A stretch of 25,107 nucleotides of DNA from a virus: positions 1 to 25,107 of the IMG/VR virus record IMGVR_UViG_3300025127_000254. One strand, given 5' to 3'. Each line of letters opens with the position of its first letter. Positions within the stretch are counted from its first letter, which is position 1. Made by a program: the position numbers and the translations under genes. The notes beneath the pieces were generated by a model. It saw nothing but the letters and a program-made list of their open reading frames with translations, made no database searches and was not told the DNA's origin. This document shows positions 13,933-22,238 of this stretch, one piece after another.

Positions 13933-16341
13933 ATGTCATCTATTACTAAAAATATTGTATATAATAGTGTAACTAATACACTAGGAGACGAAAAGAAAGA
14001 TCTAAACAATCCATTTTCGTTTTTAGATTATCTTAAATATACTGGTACAAATGATAAAGATGATCAATTAATTAATTACCGAGACTATTTAAAAAGCTGG
14101 GAACAGTTTACTAATATTTCTTTAGTTTCAATTAACGTTAATGTAAAAGATCAATTTATCGCTTTTTTAGAGGAAATTAAATTAGTATTTCTATCGCCAG
14201 AAGAAAGAAGATATTTTGACAATATTGACCTAACTAATGATGAGCAGTTAACAGTTTCTCTTCCATTTTTTACTACAAAAATTAAAGAAATAGCTCTTTA
14301 TTTTAAAAAGAAAAGGGATACTATAACTGGAAATTTAGAGTATATTAAAAGAAAAGGTACCCCTTCAGGGGCTGAAAGATTTATTAAAGAACAAATTCTT
14401 GATATATATTCAGGTGATGATGTTGCAGGTCTAGTAGATTTTAATAAATTAGATCAAGATGGTCTTAATGAACTTCTTAATAATATAGATATTAATATAG
14501 AAAGAGTTTATGATACCTTTAATGATTATTATGATTTAAGTCCGTTAAAGCCACCATCATTTTATGATGTTACTGGAGGATTAAGAAAAGATTATTTTTC
14601 TTCTAATACTAATAATCTAAGTGCAAATTTTTATATAGATGAAGATAAAGCTATTAGCCAAGTTATTAACGAGCAAGGATTAGTTTTAAAAGAAATCCCC
14701 GGATTGTACGTTAAGTTTGATACTACAGATTTATCATATATGAATAATGATAAATTTATAGAATATAAGAATACTAATAATAGATCTGATTTAAATTTTA
14801 ACTATGAAAAAGATATAGCGAAACGATATTTAGGTACAGATATGTATTATGTATCTTCAAATAGTTCAGGAGATTTTATATACGATAAATTATTCGATGC
14901 CGCTTATCCTCATAGAAATTTACTTAACATTAATAATCCTGCAACTATTACTATACCTGGTAGCGCGTATAAATCAGAAAGAGACATTGGAATTTATTTT
15001 AAGCCCGCATATAGAGGTATATTAAAAATGGAAACAGATTTTATTTCATCTTTATTAGAAATTAATATTCAAAAAGATACTACTTATACTTTTCCAGATC
15101 CTTTTAGGGTTGGTAACGTAGATGGTCTGGGGGGCGTAAAAAGAGAAAATCCATTGACGTTTAATGGTTCTTTTGATAGATTTAAAACACCATCAAGTTC
15201 TTTTGGTAGATTTTTGCCAGAGGTAGATAGTAGAGACCAAACTATGCATTCCTACAATACTTCAGAACAAAGATTATTTAAGGCTAATAATTTATCTCCG
15301 TTTCAAGGTCTCGAGACTATTAATCTATCAGGTAGTATTACAAAAGAAACAGGAGATATATTTGGAAATAAATTTTATCTTGTAAACCGTACATTTGAAA
15401 ATAATAAAAATATTTCTAACACATCGTTTATTCGTTCCCCTCTTGGTTTATATGATACAGAGCAAACAGCTTTATCAACATCATCCGAAAAAGAAACTAT
15501 AACATTAAAAAGATCTAAAAATAAAAATATTCAGGTATATAGTTTAATTGATAATACAATTTTCCCTATTCAAGAAAAATTTACTAAAATATTCAATAGA
15601 TATACCTACAACCCCATACTTTATAATCAACTTATTTCAAACCAATTTCAAGATATAGATATTTTTAAAAATGTATATTTTTTAAGAACTGACAATTATC
15701 TTATTATAGATACTATTTCATATTCTTCAGAAGGCTTATTTACCCCAGAAACATTTGTTTCGTTGGTTAAGAAATTTAATAAAGGTTTTGTTGTAGATCA
15801 AGAAAATACTATTTTATCTAATATTAGTAATCCTACTAGACTAGGAGATGAACTTTTTTATATTAAATTGAACAGCGATCCATCCACCACATCACCTGTT
15901 AATATAAAATTCTTTCAGTTTGAAATATTTAAATATAATTTAAATACAAAGAAAGAAATAAATTTAATTACTTCCAACACCCAAAATCAAAGTTATTTTC
16001 AAGATAATTTTACCTTCAATGTAGGTAGTAATATAGTAGAAATATCCGAAATTAAGCTTTCATATAACAGTAAGCAAGAAAAATTTATTTGCATAACTAA
16101 TTTTAGAGATTTAAATAATGTTAGTTTTTTACATATTTTAATATTTGATATTAATGGTAACTTGCTTGATATAAAAAGTAACTATGCAATTACACCGGAT
16201 AATTTCGCTAACACAGTTAATTTTTATACATCTGGATTGGTTAAAAATATGAGCCAAGCAGAACCTGCAGGCCTTATTGAACCGAGATCTGTATTAACTA
16301 ACCCTAAACAGGATTCAAAATATGGCGCACTTAGATTCTAA
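13933..16341 (+). CDS. Large hypothetical baseplate/tail structural protein
   Basis: 802 residues, the largest complete gene here. It has one clear Cys (in KFICITNF), and Asn, Ile, Phe and Tyr are abundant. Residues 45-150 are helical and charged (NVKDQFIAFLEEIKLVFLSP, then KIKEIALYFKKKRD). The middle and C-terminal parts look like beta-rich repeats, perhaps propeller-like. By position after gp6 and by size it could be the counterpart of T4 gp7 (1032 residues), which initiates wedge assembly, but I see no decisive motif. The next gene starts 20 nt before this one ends. Confidence 0.8.
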   Translation: MSSITKNIVYNSVTNTLGDEKKDLNNPFSFLDYLKYTGTNDKDDQLINYRDYLKSWEQFTNISLVSINVNVKDQFIAFLEEIKLVFLSPEERRYFDNIDLTNDEQLTVSLPFFTTKIKEIALYFKKKRDTITGNLEYIKRKGTPSGAERFIKEQILDIYSGDDVAGLVDFNKLDQDGLNELLNNIDINIERVYDTFNDYYDLSPLKPPSFYDVTGGLRKDYFSSNTNNLSANFYIDEDKAISQVINEQGLVLKEIPGLYVKFDTTDLSYMNNDKFIEYKNTNNRSDLNFNYEKDIAKRYLGTDMYYVSSNSSGDFIYDKLFDAAYPHRNLLNINNPATITIPGSAYKSERDIGIYFKPAYRGILKMETDFISSLLEINIQKDTTYTFPDPFRVGNVDGLGGVKRENPLTFNGSFDRFKTPSSSFGRFLPEVDSRDQTMHSYNTSEQRLFKANNLSPFQGLETINLSGSITKETGDIFGNKFYLVNRTFENNKNISNTSFIRSPLGLYDTEQTALSTSSEKETITLKRSKNKNIQVYSLIDNTIFPIQEKFTKIFNRYTYNPILYNQLISNQFQDIDIFKNVYFLRTDNYLIIDTISYSSEGLFTPETFVSLVKKFNKGFVVDQENTILSNISNPTRLGDELFYIKLNSDPSTTSPVNIKFFQFEIFKYNLNTKKEINLITSNTQNQSYFQDNFTFNVGSNIVEISEIKLSYNSKQEKFICITNFRDLNNVSFLHILIFDINGNLLDIKSNYAITPDNFANTVNFYTSGLVKNMSQAEPAGLIEPRSVLTNPKQDSKYGALRF
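16310..16313 (+). promoter_or_regulatory. Shine-Dalgarno AGGA for the nested start at 16322
   Basis: AGGA lies 8 nt before the ATG at 16322, inside the end of the preceding gene. This start has no late box nearby, so it depends on the upstream transcript and a conventional ribosome site. Confidence 0.5.
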
Positions 16342-17527
16342 ACATAAATTACAGGTAGACCTTTCAAATGCAGAGCCTTCTACAGTAAATCTTCAGATTA
16401 ACAGTCAGTATTCCATTCAAGGAAATACAACAGTAACGTTTGTTTTGTCTAATATACAAAATGCTATTGACCCAACCGGGGTAGGTATAAAAGGTATTGA
16501 GGTAAAGCCTGAAGTTAATGATCTTGGAAGTATAACAGATCCTGTATTTTACCCGGCTATTTTTAGCAGTACAGGTAGTACAACAGCGTTACCCTTTACT
16601 ACTTTTGAACACACATATTACTCCGCAGTTTCTAGCATTAGTTCCTTATCTGCTGAATTTAACATATTTTACCAACAAGAGGATGAAAGTTTAGGTCCAC
16701 TTTCAGCTAATCAAAAAATTCATTTTAAGACTACAGCTGATAATATAGTTGATCGAAATATAACTTTATTGAATTCGCAAATGTTTACTATCGAAGGCGA
16801 CCCAGTACCTATGTTTAATATAGAAACCGATGAAAATATTATTTACCCTCTGACTTATTATCAATTTTTATCATCTGAAAGACGATTTTTGGGTATTTAT
16901 CTTAATACAGATGAAGAAACGCTCCCAGAACCTTTAAGTACGGACTTTTTAGCAGATACAAGATTTTGGTTATCTAGCGCTTTATCTACTGTAGGGGCTA
17001 TAGCTTTAAGTGGTGGTGGATTTACCCTTCAGGGAAGAACCGGAAGGCAATATACTTATATGTTTGATATTACAGGCGATGGCACTGCTATATCTAATTT
17101 ATCTTCTGATGCTTTAAGTGCTTATGCTGATATAGAAATACCTTTTATTAATTTAAATCTTGGCTCATTTAAAGCCTATCAAACAGTTTTTCAAGCTATA
17201 ACTAGTACGGTTTTTAATCAAGGAATTCTAGGCGATGAAGGAGAATTTTTAAGCATTACTACTAGTATTTTTGATACCCAAGATCGTGGAGGATTAGTTA
17301 GATTTAATCATGGAAATTTAGTACCACCAGCGGCAACAGTATACGCTTTATCCGCTGCAACTGTTATAAGGCAGGGTACTTTTGAATCATCGGAATTTGG
17401 TGATTGGTATTACAGACAAAGCAATGTAATAGATAGATTGTATACTTACCCAGCTTCAGGATATGGATTAAGCGCAAGTAATAGAATCTCTACCGACCCA
17501 GATGGCGACAATATAACTGCATTATAA
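16322..17527 (+). CDS. Hypothetical virion protein
   Basis: 401 residues, not recognised. Ser/Thr-rich beta-type sequence, no Cys seen. The N-terminal region reads like an immunoglobulin-like sandwich (VNLQINSQYSIQGNTTVTFV). A Gly-rich turn follows at about residues 225-245 (ALSGGGFTLQGRTGRQYTYM). Alanine/serine pairs 'ALSA' recur through the second half. It overlaps the preceding gene by 20 nt and shares its transcript, and it sits just before the fibre genes. A fibre-attachment or baseplate-rim role is plausible but unproven. Confidence 0.75.
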   Translation: MAHLDSKHKLQVDLSNAEPSTVNLQINSQYSIQGNTTVTFVLSNIQNAIDPTGVGIKGIEVKPEVNDLGSITDPVFYPAIFSSTGSTTALPFTTFEHTYYSAVSSISSLSAEFNIFYQQEDESLGPLSANQKIHFKTTADNIVDRNITLLNSQMFTIEGDPVPMFNIETDENIIYPLTYYQFLSSERRFLGIYLNTDEETLPEPLSTDFLADTRFWLSSALSTVGAIALSGGGFTLQGRTGRQYTYMFDITGDGTAISNLSSDALSAYADIEIPFINLNLGSFKAYQTVFQAITSTVFNQGILGDEGEFLSITTSIFDTQDRGGLVRFNHGNLVPPAATVYALSAATVIRQGTFESSEFGDWYYRQSNVIDRLYTYPASGYGLSASNRISTDPDGDNITAL

Positions 17528-17534
17528 ATAAATA
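17523..17534 (+). promoter_or_regulatory. Overlapping late boxes TATAAATA and AATAAATA
   Basis: TATAAATA at 17523-17530 (9 nt from the ATG) overlaps AATAAATA at 17527-17534 (5 nt, spacer TATAT). The second fits the common spacing, the first the consensus. The first overlaps the stop codon of the preceding gene. Confidence 0.75.
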
Positions 17535-17539
17535 TATAT

Positions 17540-19273
17540 ATGGCTACAGATATCAAAATTTCAGAACTTAATGAGATCACGCAGAACTCAGATATAAACC
17601 AGATTATAGTAAATGATAGGGAAAGTGCTGGCGATAGCGGTATCACTAAACGTATAAATCTTGATAATTTTTTAACTGCTAGTTTAGTTAAAACTAGAAA
17701 TATAGCTGACTTAAATGTTACAACTGATAAGCTAGATACTGGTGCAGTTACTTTTGATAAAATAGCTAATAAATCTATAACCTGTAACCAAATAGCTGAT
17801 GAAACTATTTGTAATGGTTTAATAGAAGACAGTGCTATTAATAATAGAACTCTCGATAATAATGGCGATTTTACAGTGTCGAGACTTGTTGCTACAACCA
17901 GTCTTCAAGCACCGCAGGTAGCAGCAACTAGCAAATTAACCGTTGACAATGGGTGTGTTAAATTAAACGGTTTAGATTATGAATTTCCTAGTACACAAGT
18001 ACCTCAACATTTTTTGAGAACTGATGGAGCCGGAAATCTTTCATGGGAAGAAGCAGCTCCGGGCGCAGGCACGGCTTTAGTATTTGATCAAATTTTCCCT
18101 GTAGGTACTATAATCCCTTATGGAGGTAGTGCAGCTGTACCTAATGATCAATGGATTGCTCTAGATGGTTCAAATAATAGTAGATTTGACGGGGTTGCAT
18201 ATCCAGAATTATCAGCAGCTCTAGGAACAACATGGGGAGCTAGATATACCTCAGAAAGTGGAAGCACTACTTCCTCTACGGGTAGATATTTCTCTTTACC
18301 TAATATGTCGGGAAGAGTTCCAATAGGTCAAGGTACTGGAACAGATAATGCAGGGACGACCTGCTCATTTGGAATGGGTAGTACTACTGGTTTATATTGT
18401 CAGACATTAAATGCCAATAATATTCCATCACACACACATTGTTATAGAAATGATTATTTTATAGAGATTCATAATAGTCAAAAATGTGTTGATTATATTG
18501 AAAATGTTGGCTCGGGTTTATTTGGGTCCGGGAGATCTGATAGTGATAATATATACGTTTATGGAAGATGCTGCACTACAGCGCAAAATTCAACTTCAAA
18601 TTCTGCTTTCTCTATTGTTCAGCCAGTTGCATCTACAAGATATATTATAAAAGCTAAACCAGATCATATTCAACAATTTGGCATGGCCGTAGGGGTAGGT
18701 CTTTCAGCTCTCGACGGGGCAGGCGCTCAAACAAATACTATAGATTTATCTAGTACAGAATTAGGTATAAAAATTGATCATAATCAATTACAATTTTCTG
18801 GATCTAATGAAATACAATTAAAAACAAATACTGTTTTAACCGATACAGAATTTGTTAGGGTTAATGGCGCTACCAATCCCTTAGTTCATGATGAACGCAC
18901 TACTTGTGGAGTAGTCAAAGAATACTGCTTATGTGATTTTACTGACGCTGGTGGTATACTCGATGCAACAACAAGATGCGATATTCGAGGCGTGGTTATG
19001 ACGTATAATGTATTTAACGGGCAAAATGTTATTGCAAATCGGTTTTCGGAAGTTCTTGTAAATACAGATAATGGAGGTGTAGACGCTGGGTATGATGTTG
19101 TAGGTAGATATAGTTCACAAAATGGTGATGATGATGGTGGCTCCGGAGCAATGACTACTATACCTCTTAATAAAGATTTAACATCATTCTGTTTTAAGTA
19201 TAATGTGAATCCCCATAAATGTAATTATGCACAAACAAGAATTCTTGGAGTGATTATTAACAAATACGCTTAA
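17540..19273 (+). CDS. Tail fibre protein with collar domain, cysteine-rich
   Basis: 577 residues. The N-terminal 45 residues (KISELNEITQ, then INLDNF) look like a virion-docking module shared with the 22239 fibre. Next come beta-helix-like repeats (TDKLDTGAVTFDKIANKSI) and the linker FLRTDGAGNLSWE. Residues 185-300 form a phage tail collar domain: PVGTIIPYGG, WIALDGS, FSLPNMSGRVPIGQG and NIPSHTH. The rest (about 300-577) is a distal region ending in a Cys-containing tip. I count about 15 Cys, while most other structural proteins here have none or one. The HTH of SHTH resembles the HxH iron-binding motif of T4 gp12. Likely a receptor-binding short-fibre counterpart. Confidence 0.9.
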   Translation: MATDIKISELNEITQNSDINQIIVNDRESAGDSGITKRINLDNFLTASLVKTRNIADLNVTTDKLDTGAVTFDKIANKSITCNQIADETICNGLIEDSAINNRTLDNNGDFTVSRLVATTSLQAPQVAATSKLTVDNGCVKLNGLDYEFPSTQVPQHFLRTDGAGNLSWEEAAPGAGTALVFDQIFPVGTIIPYGGSAAVPNDQWIALDGSNNSRFDGVAYPELSAALGTTWGARYTSESGSTTSSTGRYFSLPNMSGRVPIGQGTGTDNAGTTCSFGMGSTTGLYCQTLNANNIPSHTHCYRNDYFIEIHNSQKCVDYIENVGSGLFGSGRSDSDNIYVYGRCCTTAQNSTSNSAFSIVQPVASTRYIIKAKPDHIQQFGMAVGVGLSALDGAGAQTNTIDLSSTELGIKIDHNQLQFSGSNEIQLKTNTVLTDTEFVRVNGATNPLVHDERTTCGVVKEYCLCDFTDAGGILDATTRCDIRGVVMTYNVFNGQNVIANRFSEVLVNTDNGGVDAGYDVVGRYSSQNGDDDGGSGAMTTIPLNKDLTSFCFKYNVNPHKCNYAQTRILGVIINKYA

Positions 19274-19281
19274 GCGTTTTT
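19266..19281. terminator. Palindrome over the interlocked stop codons; weak bidirectional terminator candidate
   Basis: ACGCTTAAGCGT (19266-19277) is a perfect 12-nt palindrome, that is a 4-bp GC-rich stem with TTAA as loop. TTTTT (19277-19281) follows on the plus strand. On the minus strand the tail is ATTT. The TTAA is the shared stop region of both genes. The stem is short, so termination would be weak. Confidence 0.35.
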
Positions 19282-20058
19282 AAGATCTTCAACTTCTTTA
19301 GAAAGTCTTTTTACTTCCTCAATAAGAACCGGAATAAGTTTAATATAATCTACAGCTAGCATCCCGCTGTCTCTTTCATGAACTATCTCAGGTAATACCT
19401 CTTTAACTTCCTGAGCTAAAACTCCTAAAGATTTACCTTCTAGTTCAGCGTCTTCTTTCCAAGTAAAGGTATAACCATTTATACCATTAATAATTTCTTT
19501 AGATGATTCGATTTTATTAATATCATCTTTCAATCTTTCATCAGATGATGAGAAAGCAACAATATCGCCTCCGCCAAATATAGTGCCACAGCTAAATATT
19601 GTACCATTATTAAAAAGAGTATTGCAAGTAGTATCACCGCCTGCATCAGATACTGTACCTTCACCAAAATTAACTCTACCTTTAGCAAAGAATAAACCTG
19701 GACTACACCCTCCAGTTGCGTTATTTACTGAAAATTCAGTAGAAGTTCCTTTACCTACAAAAAAATCTCCTTCTACGTTGACTTCACCTCCGGTACCAGT
19801 TTGATTAATATTACATGCATTTACACTACAGCCATCTCCTACTACAATGTTACCGGCGCAAGTATCTAACTGACCATTTACTAGTATACCGCCGCTAGCT
19901 CTTGCAATACATAGGGAACTTTCTATTCCCATACCATCAGTAACTATAATTCTAGTTGAAAATGGATCTGGTAAGATACAATTATTACACCCTGCTTCAC
20001 CTACATTTAAAATTGACTTAAATGTATTACAAATATTTTTTCCTTCATATAGAGCCAT
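19270..20058 (-). CDS. Fibre/spike protein with S74 intramolecular chaperone domain
   Basis: 262 residues. The C-terminal domain from about residue 170 is the endosialidase-type intramolecular chaperone (peptidase S74). It contains SSDERLKDDI, GYTFTW, GVLAQEVKEVLPEIV, AVDYIKLIPVLIEEVK and a terminal coiled coil. The catalytic pair would be Ser172 and Lys177 (S-D-E-R-L-K). This domain trimerises the fibre and then cuts itself off. The fibre part (1-165) is Gly/Asn-rich with ten cysteines at 10, 24, 27, 50, 67, 77, 82, 118, 145 and 157; the chaperone has none. The gene is convergent with the collar fibre and shares its stop (TTAA). It may form the tip of a fibre together with the neighbouring 657-residue protein. 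Confidence 0.93.
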   Translation of the reverse strand: MALYEGKNICNTFKSILNVGEAGCNNCILPDPFSTRIIVTDGMGIESSLCIARASGGILVNGQLDTCAGNIVVGDGCSVNACNINQTGTGGEVNVEGDFFVGKGTSTEFSVNNATGGCSPGLFFAKGRVNFGEGTVSDAGGDTTCNTLFNNGTIFSCGTIFGGGDIVAFSSSDERLKDDINKIESSKEIINGINGYTFTWKEDAELEGKSLGVLAQEVKEVLPEIVHERDSGMLAVDYIKLIPVLIEEVKRLSKEVEDLKNA

Positions 20059-20063
20059 ACAAT

Positions 20064-20071
20064 TATTTATT
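20064..20071 (-). promoter_or_regulatory. Late promoter box AATAAATA
   Basis: Minus strand; 5-nt spacer ATTGT before the ATG at 20058. Confidence 0.65.
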
Positions 20072-20085
20072 AAAAATTATCTTAA

Positions 20086-22059
20086 TTAAAAGGTTACTAT
20101 TTCATTATCCTGATACTTCTTACCAGAGAATCTTTTTAATAGATTGCCTAATATTTTTTGTTGATAACGGTATATTTTAATAATACACCTGTTGAATACT
20201 TCTGGCGTTATAACTTCATTGACGCCTACAAAATAGTCGTAATCTTTTTCTTCAACCAATGAACTACTTAAACCTACATTACCGGTATAAGACATAAGTC
20301 TATATTCGCTTGAATCAAATTCAAATAAAAATCCAAACCCTATTCTAGAGGCAAGGCTATCTAAATTAAATAATATTTTTTTTATACTTTTATTAAAAGT
20401 AATATTATTAAAATATTCTTCTTTTACATTAACGTCATTTTTATCAAAAATATTAAAATTATCATTATGTAGGTTGGATAATTGCTCATTATTTTCATTA
20501 AATCTTAAAACTCTATCAAATCCGTTAAACGTAGTACCATCTGCTCCAGCATTTTTTTGATATAAGAAAATAGAATCTCTATCATCATTTTCAGGTAAAA
20601 TTTTAGCATCAAATATTTGATAGTCAGATCCCGATAATTCCACATTAACAACGTTATCCCATTTATATGCTCCAATATAATCATCTTGATCAGCTACTAG
20701 TAAATATTTATAAACATTATAATTTGTTATAATATAGTATAAATTGCTGTCATTTTGTGAAAATAAAATTCGTTTCGGTATTTCACCTTCTCTTAAAACA
20801 TTTCTAGGATATAATAATTCTGCAGTCCCTTGAAATAAAGCATCTACTTCTAGAACACTAAAATCAGTAAATAAAATATACAATTTACTATCAATAGGAT
20901 TTATTGCAAAGTCCGCAACCGTTCTAGTCTCAAAATACTTAGAAGAAAATTCTCTAGTTTTTGATAAATTATCAGCCAGGACAATTATACTTTTTCTACC
21001 ATCATTCCAGGTATATATTTCATTAGCATAATAATAAATTAAATTTGCGCCCGATAAAAAGTCAGTACCTGCTGTATTTAGCTTTAACCCTCCAGCATTA
21101 ATTAAATCAAAATTAGTTTGATTTATTCTACTTTCATTAAGAATAGGATCTATATATAGTCTATATATTTGGTTATGAAACGCATCACTAACATATAATG
21201 TATCACGATTATTAGTTGTTATATCAGTAATTTGCTGAAAATTTTGCGAAAAAGGTCCATCAGCTCTATTAGTTGAAACAACAAATGAGGCTGTCGATGA
21301 TTCAGAAGCATCATTAGGCATTTTGTACACGCTTATGGCGGAAGTAGTGAAGTATATAGTTAAGAAATCGGTAGGGGTGGTAGAATTTAAAGGATTGGCC
21401 TCATTTACTCTCATTCCAATAACATCAAACCCTCTAGCGTCATTTAAATCTGATGCACTTGTACTAGCAAAATCGGAGGATAAATTAGGGCCAACAGCAC
21501 TATCTTTAACTACCTGAGTTAAATTACCCACAGCTCCATTACTCACTCCAGTACATCCTAAAAAGCTAGTATAATTTCTTGGAATATTATTGTCTCTTAT
21601 AAAACAAAGATTATATAACTCTAGAAAATTTTCATATAGTTTATCAAACTTTAAATTAATAGTATTCTGATTTACAAACTCGCTTGGCTGAAATAAAAGA
21701 GAATCTTCTAAATGAGGAAGGCTTATATTAGTTGATGTGCCTCTATTTAAAAAAATATTTGATAAAATAAAATTACCTTTAATATTGTCTTGAATTTGAA
21801 GTTCAGTTGAGTTAACCGTTCTAACCCTTCTTGCCCAAATTTTATTGTCGGAAATATTATAATATCCTGTATAAGGATTACCTCCACTTAGAAACGTATC
21901 TCCTAATGTATAATTAAAAGTTACAGAATGGTAATCACCAATCATTAATGATCCATCTGCCATTCTATGATATCCTTTAGGAGTTGGTAAATCAGATGAT
22001 GAATTAGATGATGGACCAGTCTCCGAATTATTAGAATATGTTGTAGTACTATAAGACAT
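20086..22059 (-). CDS. Large virion protein, probable beta-propeller adhesin
   Basis: 657 residues. After a Ser/Thr/Asn-rich start comes GYHRMADGSLMIGDYH (residues 29-44). This resembles an N-terminal 'GYH-x-MPDG-x-LM' motif I recall in marine phage virion proteins. Much of the middle has blade-like repeats, e.g. RDTLYVSDAFHNQIYRLYID (NHL-like), IDSKLYILFTDFSVLEVD and DSNLYYIITNYNVYKYLLV, suggesting a beta-propeller of about six blades. The C terminus is helical and basic (KIYRYQQKILGNLLKRFSGK), perhaps for docking. Few Cys. It shares the minus block with the S74 protein, 27 bp apart, so the two may form one fibre. Receptor binding is inferred. Confidence 0.75.
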   Translation of the reverse strand: MSYSTTTYSNNSETGPSSNSSSDLPTPKGYHRMADGSLMIGDYHSVTFNYTLGDTFLSGGNPYTGYYNISDNKIWARRVRTVNSTELQIQDNIKGNFILSNIFLNRGTSTNISLPHLEDSLLFQPSEFVNQNTINLKFDKLYENFLELYNLCFIRDNNIPRNYTSFLGCTGVSNGAVGNLTQVVKDSAVGPNLSSDFASTSASDLNDARGFDVIGMRVNEANPLNSTTPTDFLTIYFTTSAISVYKMPNDASESSTASFVVSTNRADGPFSQNFQQITDITTNNRDTLYVSDAFHNQIYRLYIDPILNESRINQTNFDLINAGGLKLNTAGTDFLSGANLIYYYANEIYTWNDGRKSIIVLADNLSKTREFSSKYFETRTVADFAINPIDSKLYILFTDFSVLEVDALFQGTAELLYPRNVLREGEIPKRILFSQNDSNLYYIITNYNVYKYLLVADQDDYIGAYKWDNVVNVELSGSDYQIFDAKILPENDDRDSIFLYQKNAGADGTTFNGFDRVLRFNENNEQLSNLHNDNFNIFDKNDVNVKEEYFNNITFNKSIKKILFNLDSLASRIGFGFLFEFDSSEYRLMSYTGNVGLSSSLVEEKDYDYFVGVNEVITPEVFNRCIIKIYRYQQKILGNLLKRFSGKKYQDNEIVTF

Positions 22060-22065
22060 TAAAAG

Positions 22066-22073
22066 TATTTATT
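22066..22073 (-). promoter_or_regulatory. Late promoter box AATAAATA
   Basis: Minus strand; 6-nt spacer CTTTTA before the ATG at 22059. Divergent from the exact plus-strand box at 22113. Confidence 0.65.
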
Positions 22074-22112
22074 GAAAAGACTTATCCTTCAAACTTTTAA
22101 TTATACTTATTA

Positions 22113-22120
22113 TATAAATA
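22113..22120 (+). promoter_or_regulatory. Late promoter box TATAAATA
   Basis: Exact box, 5-nt spacer TAGTT, followed by the ATG of the 28-residue ORF at 22126. The box could also supply a 5' leader of about 110 nt for the downstream fibre. Confidence 0.75.
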
Positions 22121-22125
22121 TAGTT

Positions 22126-22212
22126 ATGGCTATAGGTAAAGCAACAACTCAATTAGATAGAAAATCAAATAAAAATGTTTATAATGATACTCTAATATTA
22201 TACCGTAAATAA
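22126..22212 (+). CDS. 28-residue ORF, possible remnant fibre start
   Basis: ATG 22126 to TAA 22212. The peptide starts MAIGKATTQLDRKSNKNVYN and ends TLILYRK. Its start and perfect late promoter match the best starts in the window, and its first residues (MAIG) echo the next gene (MAIGTKITGL). It may be a real small protein, or the leftover 5' end of a duplicated or replaced fibre gene. No function is visible. Confidence 0.4.
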   Translation: MAIGKATTQLDRKSNKNVYNDTLILYRK

Positions 22213-22223
22213 GCCTATCAAAA

Positions 22224-22231
22224 CATAAATA
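22224..22231 (+). promoter_or_regulatory. Late promoter box CATAAATA
   Basis: 7 nt before the ATG at 22239; one mismatch from the consensus. Confidence 0.65.
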
Positions 22232-22238
22232 ATCTTAT

